This document shows, piece by piece, positions 10,070-19,281 of a stretch of DNA of 64,000 bases. The notes below the pieces were generated by a model that saw nothing but the letters and a program-made list of their open reading frames with translations, did not search any database and was not told where the DNA came from. The DNA is taken from the NCBI RefSeq assembly GCF_900197575.1, contig NZ_FZLN01000001.1, positions 558,001 through 622,000 on the forward strand, given 5' to 3'. This stretch comes from Acinetobacter apis (lineage in GTDB: Bacteria > Pseudomonadota > Gammaproteobacteria > Pseudomonadales > Moraxellaceae). The position numbers were made by a program, and so were the translations under genes. Position 1 is the first letter of the stretch. Each line of letters starts with the position of its first letter.

Positions 10070-10081
10070 GCGATATATCGC
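10070..10081. promoter_or_regulatory. Perfect palindrome GCGATATATCGC upstream of queD
   Basis: A 12-base perfect palindrome in the 271-base divergent spacer between the DUF2946 and queD genes, G+C-rich relative to its surroundings. It is a candidate operator for either gene. The cognate regulator is unknown. Confidence 0.35.
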
Positions 10082-10218
10082 GAAATAGAGATGATTTTGC
10101 TGCAATCTTGAGGGGTTATTACTAAAATGATGTTGCAAAGATCTTGCTAGATTTCGCACCAAACTGTCATTTTTTAGCATATAATACTTGGTTACCTTTA
10201 AATGACCGCTTTGATCTT

Positions 10219-10815
10219 ATGTTAATTCGAAAATTATTTAAATTTGAAAATGCCCATATCGTACGAAACTGTACATCAGACCGTTGCAAAAGATCGATTC
10301 ACGGACACAGCTATAAGCTTGAGCTTTTGCTCAAAGCAAATAAGCTTGATCATGGTCAAATGGTGTATGATTTTGGATTGCTCAAAGGGGTGATTAAGGA
10401 CTTATTTGATAGTTTTGATCATGCAATCTGTTTTTGGAACAAAGATGATCCGCAATATATTCAAGCATGTCAGCAATTCAGCGCACGTTGGGTGAGTTTG
10501 CCTGTTTCTCCATCGGCAGAACAATTTTCTCGTATTTTCTTTTTTCTTGCACAACAAGTTTTAAAAGCTACCCAAACTCAAAATGGCGAGGGTGATGTCG
10601 AAGTGTATTCTGTTATTGTGCATGAAACAGATACAGGCTATGCCCAAAGCTTTGCAGAGGATATTGATAATGTACAAATGGGGCGTTTAAACTTAGAAGA
10701 TATTCTATTTTCAGAACAAATCCAAAGTGAATGGACTGACCCTGAGACTTATCAAAAATTAAAACAAGGTCATACTTTTAATAACCCAACAGTTGAATTG
10801 CAAGTTCAGCTTTAA
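10219..10815 (+). CDS. queD: 6-carboxy-5,6,7,8-tetrahydropterin synthase-like protein
   Basis: QueD converts dihydroneopterin triphosphate to carboxytetrahydropterin in queuosine precursor synthesis. Near the N-terminus it shows FENAHIV, a cysteine-containing segment CTSDRCKRS and the zinc ligands HGHSYKL; DHAICF and VIVHET follow. The start is set at ATG 10219 (MLIRKLFKF), because the upstream extension to TTG 10144 has no family similarity. At 198 residues it is longer than E. coli QueD (about 120), with a C-terminal tail. Confidence 0.82.
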   Translation: MLIRKLFKFENAHIVRNCTSDRCKRSIHGHSYKLELLLKANKLDHGQMVYDFGLLKGVIKDLFDSFDHAICFWNKDDPQYIQACQQFSARWVSLPVSPSAEQFSRIFFFLAQQVLKATQTQNGEGDVEVYSVIVHETDTGYAQSFAEDIDNVQMGRLNLEDILFSEQIQSEWTDPETYQKLKQGHTFNNPTVELQVQL

Positions 10816-10836
10816 ATTTTTAATACATGGTTTTTT

Positions 10837-11550
10837 ATGCGACTCACAGAACAGCAACAGCTTAAACTGAACAAAGTACAACTAGAAGAATCTTGGAAGT
10901 TACCTTTGCAAGAATTTCTATTAAGCAGCCAAATGGATCAGTTAAAGGACTTCTTGGTCGCAGAAAAACAAGCACAAAAAGTAATCTATCCACCAAGCCA
11001 TTTAATTTTTAATGCGCTGAACTTAACACCATTCTCTCAAGTTAAAGTGGTGATTATTGGGCAAGACCCATATCATGGTTTAAACCAAGCCCATGGACTA
11101 AGTTTCTCTGTACAAAAAGGAGTTGCTATTCCGCCATCTTTACGTAATATTTTTCATGAGCTACAGACAGATCTAGGCATTGTGCCTGCGAAGCATGGTG
11201 ATCTAACCTCTTGGGCACAACAAGGTGTGTTATTACTTAATAGTGTATTGACTGTGGAAGCAGGACAGCCAACCTCACATCAAAAACAGGGATGGGAAGC
11301 CTTTACAGACCATATGATTGATGTTCTAAGTGAACAGCGTGAGCATATTGTTTTTATTTTATGGGGAGCTTATGCACAGCGTAAAGGTCAGTGGGTTGAT
11401 CGTGATAAACATTTAGTCTTAACAGCTGCGCATCCATCTCCATTGGCTGCCAATCGTGGCGGTTTCTTTGGCTGTAAAGTTTTTTCTAAAACAAATTTAT
11501 ATTTACAAAATAATGGTATTGCACCAATTAATTGGCAGTTAGACACATGA
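10837..11550 (+). CDS. ung: Uracil-DNA glycosylase, family 1
   Basis: Removes uracil from DNA in base-excision repair. The 237-residue product has the catalytic water-activating motif GQDPYHG (about residues 72-78), LLLNSVLTV and the leucine-loop motif [14 protein letters not shown] near residue 198. Normal length. Its stop overlaps the ATG of the next gene (ATGA), so the two are translationally coupled. Confidence 0.96.
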   Translation: MRLTEQQQLKLNKVQLEESWKLPLQEFLLSSQMDQLKDFLVAEKQAQKVIYPPSHLIFNALNLTPFSQVKVVIIGQDPYHGLNQAHGLSFSVQKGVAIPPSLRNIFHELQTDLGIVPAKHGDLTSWAQQGVLLLNSVLTVEAGQPTSHQKQGWEAFTDHMIDVLSEQREHIVFILWGAYAQRKGQWVDRDKHLVLTAAHPSPLAANRGGFFGCKVFSKTNLYLQNNGIAPINWQLDT

Positions 11551-12659
11551 GTGAAAAAAATAATTACCATAATGATATTATCATCGAAGTAAAAGAAAAC
11601 GGTTGGACAGTTGTTCGACTAAACCGACCAAAGTCGCTCCATGCCCTAGACAACGCATTGGTATTGGCCTTAATAGCTGTATTTGAAGATATTGCTCAAG
11701 ATGACACAGTGCAAGCTGTATGGTTAGATTCAACCACAGCAAAAGCCTTTTGTGCTGGCGGAGATGTAAGAAAACTGCGCCAATTGATCGTTGATGGTGA
11801 GCAATCAAGTGCAGAAGCATTTTTTAAAAATGAATATCGACTTGACTTACTCTTACACAATTATGCAAAGCCTGTTGTAATTTGGGGTGAAGGTTACATT
11901 ATGGGAGGCGGGTTAGGCCTCTTTATGGCTGCACCATTTCGTTTGGTTACACCAAGTTCGCGTTTAGCAATGCCAGAAATTAATATTGGGTTATATCCAG
12001 ATGTTGGTGCAAGTCGATTCTTGGCAGACCGTGGTTCTGTTGGTCTATTTACAGGCTTAACTGGATCAATCATGACTTCTGCTGGTGCGTATGCCATTGG
12101 TTGGGCAACCCATATTTGTGAAAAGAAACGAGATGATGTCTTAGATAAGCTCATACAGATTAAATGGGCGGATTATCCTGCCGGAAAGTTTCGTGCCCTT
12201 GATGATGTACTCAATAGTATGCATCGCCCAGTGGCTGTTGGCCCCTTACAAAACTCGTTAGACACCATTCATACTGTGTGTAAAGGGGTCAGTTTCGAGA
12301 AAGATTATCAGGCGATTGTAGAGCTTGATGAAGCACGCAGTGACTGGCTACGACAAGCCAGTGAAAATTTGCAAAAAGGTTCAGTGATTACCGCTGCATT
12401 AACATGGTTGCTTTGGCAGTGGGGTAAAGGCGGTCACAGTTGGACAGAAGTGTATCATTTAGAGTCGCAAATCTCAGCGTGGAAAATTAACCATCCTGAT
12501 TTTGCTGAAGGGGTGCGGGCACGTTTGGTCGATAAAGATCTTGCTCCAAAATGGCAACCTGTTACAAGTTTGGTCTTGGCTGATATTTTTAAAGATCAAG
12601 CACCGATCACGACAGTTGAAAGCTGGAATGATGTATTAAAACGCTATGACATCATCTGA
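11547..12659 (+). CDS. Enoyl-CoA hydratase/3-hydroxyisobutyryl-CoA hydrolase family protein
   Basis: 370 residues from ATG 11547; the longer TTG frame from 11532 is inside ung. It has the crotonase oxyanion motifs [11 protein letters not shown] and [17 protein letters not shown], then [18 protein letters not shown]. The ~100-residue C-terminal extension is typical of 3-hydroxyisobutyryl-CoA hydrolases of valine degradation rather than plain hydratases. It overlaps ung at the 5' end and tadA at the 3' end. The substrate is inferred from the family. Confidence 0.85.
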   Translation: MSEKNNYHNDIIIEVKENGWTVVRLNRPKSLHALDNALVLALIAVFEDIAQDDTVQAVWLDSTTAKAFCAGGDVRKLRQLIVDGEQSSAEAFFKNEYRLDLLLHNYAKPVVIWGEGYIMGGGLGLFMAAPFRLVTPSSRLAMPEINIGLYPDVGASRFLADRGSVGLFTGLTGSIMTSAGAYAIGWATHICEKKRDDVLDKLIQIKWADYPAGKFRALDDVLNSMHRPVAVGPLQNSLDTIHTVCKGVSFEKDYQAIVELDEARSDWLRQASENLQKGSVITAALTWLLWQWGKGGHSWTEVYHLESQISAWKINHPDFAEGVRARLVDKDLAPKWQPVTSLVLADIFKDQAPITTVESWNDVLKRYDII

Positions 12660-13197
12660 ATTTGAACCTTTACACAATACAGCCTTTCATGCTCATCATG
12701 AATTTACTGAAAGTGATATGAAATGGATGCAGCATGCTTATGAACAAGCAGCACTGGCTGCACTAGATCAAGAAGTACCTGTTGGCGCCGTGATTGTAAG
12801 TGAGCAGCAAATCATTGGCCGTGGTCGTAATTGTTTAATTGCACGCAATGATCCAACAGCACATGCTGAAATTCTTGCTATTCAGTCAGCTTGTCAAGCA
12901 ATTCATAACTATCGTTTGCCTAAAGATGCCACGTTATATGTGACCTTAGAACCATGTACGATGTGTGTGGGTGCTTTAATCCATGCACGTATTCATCGTG
13001 TGGTTTTTGCAACGCCTGAGCCAAAGGCAGGCTCTTTAGTCAGTGCAAGACAGCTACTAAATACAGGCTATTATAATCATATATTTCAGTTTCAAGGTGG
13101 TTGTATGCAAACAGAATGTGCAGCGCAGCTTAGCCATTTTTTTAAGCAAAGACGTGAGCAAAAGAGATTATCCCATTTATCTCATAATTCAAAATAG
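12646..13197 (+). CDS. tadA: tRNA-specific adenosine deaminase
   Basis: TadA deaminates A34 of tRNA-Arg to inosine. The 183-residue protein has the zinc/catalytic motifs HAEILAI and PCTMCVGALIHARI. It has about 25 extra N-terminal residues before the usual MQHAYEQA start and a basic C-terminal tail. The ATG at 12646 overlaps the upstream gene by 14 bases; a shorter start at ATG 12718 (MKWMQHAYEQA) would match the family length better. Confidence 0.93.
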   Translation: MTSSEFEPLHNTAFHAHHEFTESDMKWMQHAYEQAALAALDQEVPVGAVIVSEQQIIGRGRNCLIARNDPTAHAEILAIQSACQAIHNYRLPKDATLYVTLEPCTMCVGALIHARIHRVVFATPEPKAGSLVSARQLLNTGYYNHIFQFQGGCMQTECAAQLSHFFKQRREQKRLSHLSHNSK

Positions 13198-13205
13198 CCT
13201 AAGTA
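13195..13205 (+). repeat. Intergenic 11-mer TAGCCTAAGTA, copy 1
   Basis: First of four exact copies in this window. Its TAG is the tadA stop codon; the remainder lies in the tadA-cmk spacer. The context is AAATAGCCTAAGTAAAT. Confidence 0.5.
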
Positions 13206-13223
13206 AATCACAGTAGGATAACT

Positions 13224-13904
13224 ATGAACACAGCAATAATCACCATTGATGGGCCAAGTGGCTCAGGTAAGGGGACGTTAGCCAGTAAACTTGCGGCACA
13301 TTATCAATATAACCTACTTGATTCAGGGGCAATTTACCGTTTATTGGGATTGTCTTTAGCACGTCAAAATTTATTAATGCATTTGGCCGATCAAAAAGCA
13401 CAGTGTCGTGAAATTGCATTACAGCTTAACATCGAGTTCAAACCACATGTTGCTGGTATGCAGGTGTTTTTAGATGGTGATAATGTAACCGATGTGATTC
13501 GAACTGAAGAAGTAGGTAGCTATGCTTCACAAGTTGCTGTTGTGCCTGAATTGCGAGAAGCATTACTTGTACGACAACAAAATTTTGCCCAAGGGGGCGG
13601 TTTAGTTGCAGATGGCCGTGATATGGGCACAGTGGTCTTTCCGCAAGCACAAGCCAAACTCTATCTTACAGCATCTGCTGAGTCTCGAGCAGCTCGACGT
13701 TATAAGCAGTTGCAGGCGATAGGCGTAAATGATAGTATAGACGCCATTTTAGCGAACATCAAAGCTCGCGATAAACGAGATATGGAGCGAGAAGTCGCGC
13801 CACTTCGACCTGCAGAAGATGCATATATCATTGATAGCTCAAATCTTTCTATTGATGATGTGTTTGCAGAAATGCTACGTTTTATCGATAGCAAGTTGGC
13901 TTAA
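13224..13904 (+). CDS. cmk: Cytidylate kinase
   Basis: Phosphorylates CMP/dCMP. 226 residues, with P-loop [12 protein letters not shown] at residues 9-20, LDSGAIYR, the CMP-binding segment [13 protein letters not shown] and the lid [11 protein letters not shown]. Normal length. An AGGA Shine-Dalgarno precedes the ATG. The conserved order cmk-rpsA-ihfB follows. Confidence 0.96.
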   Translation: MNTAIITIDGPSGSGKGTLASKLAAHYQYNLLDSGAIYRLLGLSLARQNLLMHLADQKAQCREIALQLNIEFKPHVAGMQVFLDGDNVTDVIRTEEVGSYASQVAVVPELREALLVRQQNFAQGGGLVADGRDMGTVVFPQAQAKLYLTASAESRAARRYKQLQAIGVNDSIDAILANIKARDKRDMEREVAPLRPAEDAYIIDSSNLSIDDVFAEMLRFIDSKLA

Positions 13905-13917
13905 CTTTATTTTTTTT

Positions 13918-13993
13918 ATTTACGTGCTGCTCGATCAGTTGTAGTAGATAGCACGTAAATACGACTAAACCGGCCTTGACTGATCCAAGACCG
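13918..13993 (+). promoter_or_regulatory. Structured rpsA leader (two stem-loops)
   Basis: Stem 1 pairs ATTTACGTGCT (13918-13928) with its perfect complement AGCACGTAAAT (13950-13960) across a 21-base loop. Stem 2 pairs CGGCCTTG (13971-13978) with CAAGACCG (13986-13993), with one mismatch. Both lie between cmk and rpsA. In E. coli the rpsA leader folds into hairpins through which S1 represses its own translation. A similar role is inferred here and fits the weak AGG ribosome-binding site before the rpsA ATG. Confidence 0.5.
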
Positions 13994-14012
13994 CAGACTT
14001 ATCAGGTATATC

Positions 14013-15695
14013 ATGACCGAATCTTTTGCAGCCCTCTTTGAAGCAAGTGAATTAAATCTAAACGTTGAAAAGGGTGCAGTCATCCAAGGTGTTGTTGTTA
14101 ACATCGATGCTGACTGGGTTACTGTTGACACTGGCCTTAAATCAGAAGGTATTGTTGACCGTGCAGAATTTTTAAACGACCAACGTGAACTAGAAGTTCA
14201 AGTTGGCGACAATGTAGATGTTGTTGTTGAAGCACTTGACAACGGCATGGGCCAAACTGTTCTTTCTCGTGAAAAAGCGAAACGTGCAGAAACTTGGACT
14301 AAACTTGAAAAAATCTTTGAAGATGGCGAAATCGTTACTGGTATTATTTCTGGTAAAGTCAAAGGTGGTTTCACAGTTGACATCGGTCCAGTTCGCGCAT
14401 TCTTACCAGGTTCTTTAGTTGATACACGTCCTATTCGTGATACAACTCACCTTGAAGGTAAAGAGTTAGAATTCAAAGTGATCAAGCTTGATGCAAAACG
14501 TAATAACGTTGTTGTATCTCGTCGTGCTGTCATGGAAGCTGAATCTTCAGCTGATCGTGAAGCATTACTTGCTCAGCTTGAAGAAGGTCAAACAGTTACA
14601 GGTACAATTAAGAACTTAACTGACTACGGCGCATTCGTTGATCTAGGCGGTATTGATGGTCTTCTTCACATCACAGATATGGCTTGGAAGCGTATTAAGC
14701 ATCCATCTGAAGTGGTTGAAGTTGGTCAAGAAGTTACAGTTAAAGTATTAAAATTTGACCGTGACCGTAACCGTGTATCACTAGGTCTTAAACAACTTGG
14801 TGAAGATCCTTGGTTAGCAATCATGAACCGTTACCCTAAAGGTTCAATTGTTAAAGCACGCGTAACAAACTTAACTGACTATGGCTGTTTCGCAGAAATT
14901 GCTGAAGGCGTTGAAGGTCTTGTTCACGTTTCAGAAATGGATCACACCAACAAAAATATCCACCCATCTAAAGTCGTTCAAATTGGCGACGAAGTTGATG
15001 TGATGGTACTTGAAGTTGATGAAGAGCGTCGTCGTATTTCTCTTGGTATTAAGCAAACTCGTGCGAACCCATGGGAAGAGTTCTCTAAAGAACATGACAA
15101 AGGCGAAAAAGTATCTGGTACGATTAAATCAATCACAGACTTTGGTATCTTCATTGGTTTACCAGGTGGTATTGATGGTCTAGTTCATTTATCTGATATT
15201 TCTTGGAATGAGCAAGGCGAAGAAGCGATCCGTCGTTACAAAAAAGGCGATACAGTAGAAGCGGTTATTCTATCTGTTGATGCTGAAGGTAACCGTATCA
15301 GCTTAGGTATCAAGCAACTAAACAGTGATCCGTTTAATGATTTCTTAACAACAAACGAACGCGGTGCTTTAGTGAAAGGTACTGTAACTGCTGTTGATGC
15401 AAAAGGTGCAACTGTTAAATTGGCTGATGAAGTTGAAGCGCAGTTAAAAGCATCTGAAATCAACCGTGATCGCGTTGAAGATGCAACTAAATTCCTAGAA
15501 GTAGGTCAAGAAGTTGAATCTAAAATCATCAATGTAGATCGTAAATCACGTACAATCAACTTGTCGATCAAAGCGAAAGACGAAGCTGAAGAGCGTGAAG
15601 CAGTTGCTAACTTACGTCAGCAAGCTGCGCCTGCTGCAGCTCAAGACAACGGTCCTAAGACGATCGGTGACTTGATCAAAGCGCAAATGAAATAA
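14013..15695 (+). CDS. rpsA: 30S ribosomal protein S1
   Basis: 560 residues with six S1 OB-fold repeats, recognisable from repeated blocks such as [41 protein letters not shown] and [22 protein letters not shown]1 brings mRNAs with weak Shine-Dalgarno sequences to the ribosome. Codon usage is visibly optimised compared with its neighbours, as expected for a highly expressed gene. A strong terminator follows. Confidence 0.98.
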   Translation: MTESFAALFEASELNLNVEKGAVIQGVVVNIDADWVTVDTGLKSEGIVDRAEFLNDQRELEVQVGDNVDVVVEALDNGMGQTVLSREKAKRAETWTKLEKIFEDGEIVTGIISGKVKGGFTVDIGPVRAFLPGSLVDTRPIRDTTHLEGKELEFKVIKLDAKRNNVVVSRRAVMEAESSADREALLAQLEEGQTVTGTIKNLTDYGAFVDLGGIDGLLHITDMAWKRIKHPSEVVEVGQEVTVKVLKFDRDRNRVSLGLKQLGEDPWLAIMNRYPKGSIVKARVTNLTDYGCFAEIAEGVEGLVHVSEMDHTNKNIHPSKVVQIGDEVDVMVLEVDEERRRISLGIKQTRANPWEEFSKEHDKGEKVSGTIKSITDFGIFIGLPGGIDGLVHLSDISWNEQGEEAIRRYKKGDTVEAVILSVDAEGNRISLGIKQLNSDPFNDFLTTNERGALVKGTVTAVDAKGATVKLADEVEAQLKASEINRDRVEDATKFLEVGQEVESKIINVDRKSRTINLSIKAKDEAEEREAVANLRQQAAPAAAQDNGPKTIGDLIKAQMK

Positions 15696-15754
15696 TTAAG
15701 TGAAAGTTTTAATTAGTTCGTGTAACTAATTGATACTTTATATTTAATTACTGT

Positions 15755-15793
15755 AAACGGTAGTGTAGTATTCGCATACTTCACTACCGTTTT
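15755..15793 (+). terminator. Rho-independent terminator after rpsA
   Basis: A 17-base inverted repeat (AAACGGTAGTGTAGTAT against ATACTTCACTACCGTTT, one mismatch) with a TCGC loop, ending in TTTTG. It separates rpsA from ihfB. Confidence 0.85.
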
Positions 15794-15855
15794 GTATTTA
15801 AACAAGATAATATGGGAAGACCAATAAAAGTCGCTAGAAATCAATGAGGTCGAAG

Positions 15856-16158
15856 ATGACTAAAGAAGCACTAAATAAATCGGATTTAATTCAACGTATT
15901 GCTTTAAAAAACCCACATTTGGCTGAGCCTCTCGTAGAAGAAGCTGTTAAAATTATGATTGACCAAATGATTGAAACCTTATCTAACGATGATCGTATTG
16001 AGATTCGTGGTTTTGGTAGTTTTGCGTTGCATCACAGAGAGCCACGTGTTGGTCGTAACCCGAAAACAGGTAAAGCGGTTCAAGTGGCAGCAAAATCAGT
16101 GCCGCACTTTAAACCAGGTAAAGCATTACGTGACACTGTGAATGAGATTGGAAACTAA
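15856..16158 (+). CDS. ihfB: Integration host factor subunit beta
   Basis: 100-residue nucleoid protein that bends DNA as a heterodimer with IhfA. It has the HU/IHF beta-arm signature [21 protein letters not shown] and ends in [12 protein letters not shown]. The start is ATG 15856 (MTKEALNKS), preceded by GAGGTCGAAG; the in-frame ATG at 15844 would add four residues upstream of that ribosome-binding site. Synteny with rpsA is conserved. Confidence 0.95.
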   Translation: MTKEALNKSDLIQRIALKNPHLAEPLVEEAVKIMIDQMIETLSNDDRIEIRGFGSFALHHREPRVGRNPKTGKAVQVAAKSVPHFKPGKALRDTVNEIGN

Positions 16159-16193
16159 GTTAAATTCTAAAAATAATATTATATGGTGACACT

Positions 16194-16553
16194 ATGCGGT
16201 TCATATTAATAATTTTATTGGTTTTGGTGTTTATTTACTCTTTAGCACTCGTTCTTTTAAATAGTACGCCAGTCACAGTTGATTTATGGTTTACCCATGT
16301 GCCTGAAATGCGCGTTGGTCTATTAATCTTAATCACATTGGCATTAGGTGTTATTTTAGGTCTTTTAATTGGTGTTCAAGCCTTTAAAGTGTTCCAAAGC
16401 CATTGGGAAATTAAACGTTTAAATAAAGAAATTGATCGTTTGAGAAAAGAGCAAGTTGAGTCTGCTCAGCAGGCAGCAAGAGAAGCTGCAGCGAACGCTA
16501 GACATGAAAAAACTGTTTTAGATATTCACGCAAATGATAAAAGCCCATTATAA
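16194..16553 (+). CDS. lapA: LapA-domain inner-membrane protein
   Basis: 119 residues with two hydrophobic helices (about residues 3-21 and 41-65) and a charged coiled-coil tail rich in K/E/R (about 70-110). This matches the LapA/DUF1049 family. In E. coli LapA works with LapB in regulating lipopolysaccharide synthesis. lapB does not follow here; pyrF does. The stop codon lies inside the terminator hairpin at 16540. Confidence 0.8.
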   Translation: MRFILIILLVLVFIYSLALVLLNSTPVTVDLWFTHVPEMRVGLLILITLALGVILGLLIGVQAFKVFQSHWEIKRLNKEIDRLRKEQVESAQQAAREAAANARHEKTVLDIHANDKSPL

Positions 16554-16567
16554 TGGGCTTTATTTTT
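16540..16567 (+). terminator. Terminator overlapping the lapA stop codon
   Basis: The palindrome AAAGCCCATTATAATGGGCTTT is followed by ATTTTT. The last codons KSPL and the stop TAA of lapA form the hairpin itself. Confidence 0.8.
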
Positions 16568-16584
16568 AAGGTCGGGACACAAAC

Positions 16585-17268
16585 TTGAGTATTATTGTTG
16601 CTTTAGATGCAAAAAGCCAAAAAGATGCTTTAACAATTGTTGATCAGCTTGATCCAAACTTTTGCCGTTTAAAAGTTGGAAAAGAGTTGTTTACTCATGC
16701 TGGACCTGATGTTGTACGGGCATTTCATCAAAGAGGCTTTGATGTCTTTTTAGACTTGAAGTTTCATGATATTCCAAATACAACAGCGCAAGCTGTTTGT
16801 GCTGCTGCAGACCTTGGTGTTTGGATGGTCAATGTGCATGCGTCAGGTGGTCGAAAAATGATGGAGACCTGTGCATCACGTTTACAACAGGGAAATTATC
16901 AAACACAATTGATCGCGGTCACTGTACTGACATCAATGGAACAAGAAGATCTTAAAGAAATTGGTCTAGATGTTAATCCTGTAGACCATGTACGTCGTTT
17001 AGCAAAGCTGACCAAAGATTCAGGTCTAGACGGCATTGTGTGTTCTGCACAAGAATCAAAATTTTTAAGACAAGAGCTTGGTGATGATTTTGTATTGGTT
17101 ACTCCAGGTATTCGCCCTGTTGGGAGTGATCAAGATGACCAAAAGCGTATTGTGACCCCTGAGCAAGCGATGCTAGACGGTTCAACGCATTTAGTAATTG
17201 GTCGTCCAATTACTAAATCACCCCATCCACGTCTCGTATTGCAAGACATATTAAACACTTTGCCATAG
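16585..17268 (+). CDS. pyrF: Orotidine 5'-phosphate decarboxylase
   Basis: Final step of UMP synthesis. 227 residues, with VALDAKSQ at the N-terminus, the catalytic motif [10 protein letters not shown] near residue 57 and the phosphate-binding end TPGIRP...VIGRPIT. The start is TTG at 16585, giving MSIIVALD; no nearer ATG fits. It follows the lapA terminator, so it probably has its own promoter or depends on read-through. Confidence 0.96.
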   Translation: MSIIVALDAKSQKDALTIVDQLDPNFCRLKVGKELFTHAGPDVVRAFHQRGFDVFLDLKFHDIPNTTAQAVCAAADLGVWMVNVHASGGRKMMETCASRLQQGNYQTQLIAVTVLTSMEQEDLKEIGLDVNPVDHVRRLAKLTKDSGLDGIVCSAQESKFLRQELGDDFVLVTPGIRPVGSDQDDQKRIVTPEQAMLDGSTHLVIGRPITKSPHPRLVLQDILNTLP

Positions 17269-17294
17269 TGCAAAAGGTTCAATACAATATTAAA

Positions 17295-17331
17295 AATGGC
17301 ATAAGTACAAACGGCTTATGTCATTTTTTTT
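17295..17331 (+). terminator. Terminator after pyrF
   Basis: Stem AATGGCATAAG against CTTATGTCATT (one mismatch), followed by a run of eight T. Confidence 0.85.
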
Positions 17332-17368
17332 CATTTATTCATGTGAAATTATGACAGGTTGAACCAGC

Positions 17369-18439
17369 ATGACATCACCACTTGCACAATATACCGCTAA
17401 AATTGAATCAGGTGCTTTAATTGCAGATGATGCACAAGCGCATGCTGTGGCCGAATTGGATCGTTTATGGCATGAACTGATTGAAAAAGCACAGTCGAGC
17501 AAAGGTTTTTTTTCAATATTCAAGAAAAAAATATCACCCAAAGGGGTGTATATGTGGGGTGGTGTTGGGCGTGGTAAAACTTGGTTAATGGATCAATTTT
17601 TTGATGCGCTGCCTCTTGAACGAAAAATGCGCATGCATTTTCACCATTTTATGCAGTTTGTGCATAAAGAGTTAAATTTACGGGCAGGTCAGCAAAATCC
17701 TTTAGATTTGGTTGCAGATCAAATTGATAAACAAGCGATAGTCATTTGTTTTGACGAGTTTTTTGTTTCGAATGTAACTGATGCAATGATTTTAAGCGAT
17801 TTATTTCAAAAGCTGTTTAGCCGAGGGATTACTTTGGTCGCAACATCCAATATTGCACCTGAGGGTTTATACAAAGATGGTCTGCATCGAGATCGCTTTT
17901 TACCAACAATTGCGTTATTGACCGAGCATTGCCATATTTTAAATGTTGATGCAGGTGTGGACTATCGTTTAAGAACTTTGAAACAAGCAGAGCGTTATCA
18001 AACGCCTTTAAATGATGTGAATACAGAGTGGATGAAAACCTACTTTACTGCTTTAGCACATCATCAAACTGTCGCATTTGATGCGATTGAAATTAATCGC
18101 CGTCAAGTGGCCACCTTAGGCCATACAGAAGATGTTTTATGGTGTACTTTTTCAGAGCTATGTTTAAAGCCACGAAGCCCTGCGGATTTTATTGCGATTG
18201 CGAATAAATATCAGACAGTTTTGGTCAGCGATATTCCTGTGTTAACTGATCAAATCAGTGATGGAGTAAGGCGCTTTATTTATTTGGTTGATGAGTTTTA
18301 TGATCGTCGAATTACATTAATCATTACATCTGCTGCACCTATTTTAACGTTGTATCAAGGCAAAAAACTTGCTTTTGAAATTGAACGTACACGTTCACGG
18401 TTATTAGAAATGCAGTCAGATGAATATTTAAATGGTTAA
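17369..18439 (+). CDS. zapE: Cell division ATPase ZapE (AFG1-like)
   Basis: A 356-residue AFG1/ZapE-family AAA ATPase. Walker A GGVGRGKTWLMD is near residue 65, MRMHFHHFMQFVH follows, the Walker B-like segment is VICFDEFFVSNVTDAMIL, and the C-terminus has YLVDEFYDRRITL, all typical of ZapE. E. coli ZapE affects Z-ring dynamics under stress. It stands alone between pyrF and a convergent RcnB-like gene. Confidence 0.92.
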   Translation: MTSPLAQYTAKIESGALIADDAQAHAVAELDRLWHELIEKAQSSKGFFSIFKKKISPKGVYMWGGVGRGKTWLMDQFFDALPLERKMRMHFHHFMQFVHKELNLRAGQQNPLDLVADQIDKQAIVICFDEFFVSNVTDAMILSDLFQKLFSRGITLVATSNIAPEGLYKDGLHRDRFLPTIALLTEHCHILNVDAGVDYRLRTLKQAERYQTPLNDVNTEWMKTYFTALAHHQTVAFDAIEINRRQVATLGHTEDVLWCTFSELCLKPRSPADFIAIANKYQTVLVSDIPVLTDQISDGVRRFIYLVDEFYDRRITLIITSAAPILTLYQGKKLAFEIERTRSRLLEMQSDEYLNG

Positions 18440-18468
18440 AGCACGTCTAGACATTTTATAGACGTGCT
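18440..18468. terminator. Hairpin between convergent zapE and RcnB-like gene
   Basis: A perfect 10-base stem, AGCACGTCTA and its complement, with a 9-base loop. There is no strong T-run, so it is a moderate call as a shared terminator. Confidence 0.55.
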
Positions 18469-18474
18469 GGTCGA

Positions 18475-18873
18475 TTAACGATGGTTCATTAGAATTGAAC
18501 TGATAATCCCGGTGGTGATTGCGACTAAAATATAATCGCCATTCACATTAATCCAGCGGTGTCCACGTGGTGGTGTTGGTAATGAACGGCTTTTCCAGTC
18601 ATTTACATAATAACGAGAGTTTTTATATTGGTCTGGCACGCGTTGGCCTCTTTTCCAATCTTGATGTGAGCGATTATCTCGCGCATTGTGCTGGTTGTGA
18701 TCACGATCAGGTCCTGAACGGCGTGGATCAGGACGTCCTTGGTCTGGTCGACCTTGTTGATGATACTCATGACGATCACCATCACCGCGTTGATCACCAG
18801 GTCCTGCAAATGCTGTAATGCTTGTGAAGAATGTTGACCCAATCAAAGCGACAGTTAAAATTTTCTTGTTCAT
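18475..18873 (-). CDS. RcnB-family periplasmic protein
   Basis: 132 residues with a signal peptide (MNKKILTVALIGSTFFTSITAFA), a low-complexity stretch rich in Gly, Arg, Asp, Gln and His, and a C-terminal RcnB-like domain (YYVNDWKSRSLPTPPRGHRWINVNGDYILVAITTGII). E. coli RcnB modulates Ni/Co export. In Acinetobacter the metal role is unproven and no RcnA is adjacent. The final hydrophobic stretch may insert into a membrane. Confidence 0.75.
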   Translation of the reverse strand: MNKKILTVALIGSTFFTSITAFAGPGDQRGDGDRHEYHQQGRPDQGRPDPRRSGPDRDHNQHNARDNRSHQDWKRGQRVPDQYKNSRYYVNDWKSRSLPTPPRGHRWINVNGDYILVAITTGIISSILMNHR

Positions 18874-19281
18874 ACAATTATCTCAGAAATGAATTAATTG
18901 GTTACAAGTTAGCAAAGGTTTTTTGAAAAATAATGGAGGAATCCGTGTTTTGTGTAAAATTATTCAGGTTTTATATTATATATTCTTCTTAAGGTACTGT
19001 TTTAAATAAAATTTTTATAAGACTGAAAAACAATGTATATGGATGCTTAGTATACAATCATGCGTAAAATCAGTTGCATAAAATTCAAAATCGTATGGTT
19101 TGTAATTTTTTTTAACAAAAAACCGCCTTTTTCACTCATTAAATAGAAAGAATCAGTGAAAATCGCGATATAACAATAATGATAGTCTGGTAATCAATCA
19201 TCTCATGATATTGAATCGACTATAAAAAAATAAAATTTTCGTGATCCATCCACTTCCAAAGAACAACCTTGGATTCAAATT
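18874..19281. other. Divergent spacer, RcnB-like / AGE epimerase
   Basis: 408 AT-rich bases carrying promoters for both flanking genes. I saw no ORF, RNA gene or long repeat. Confidence 0.5.
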
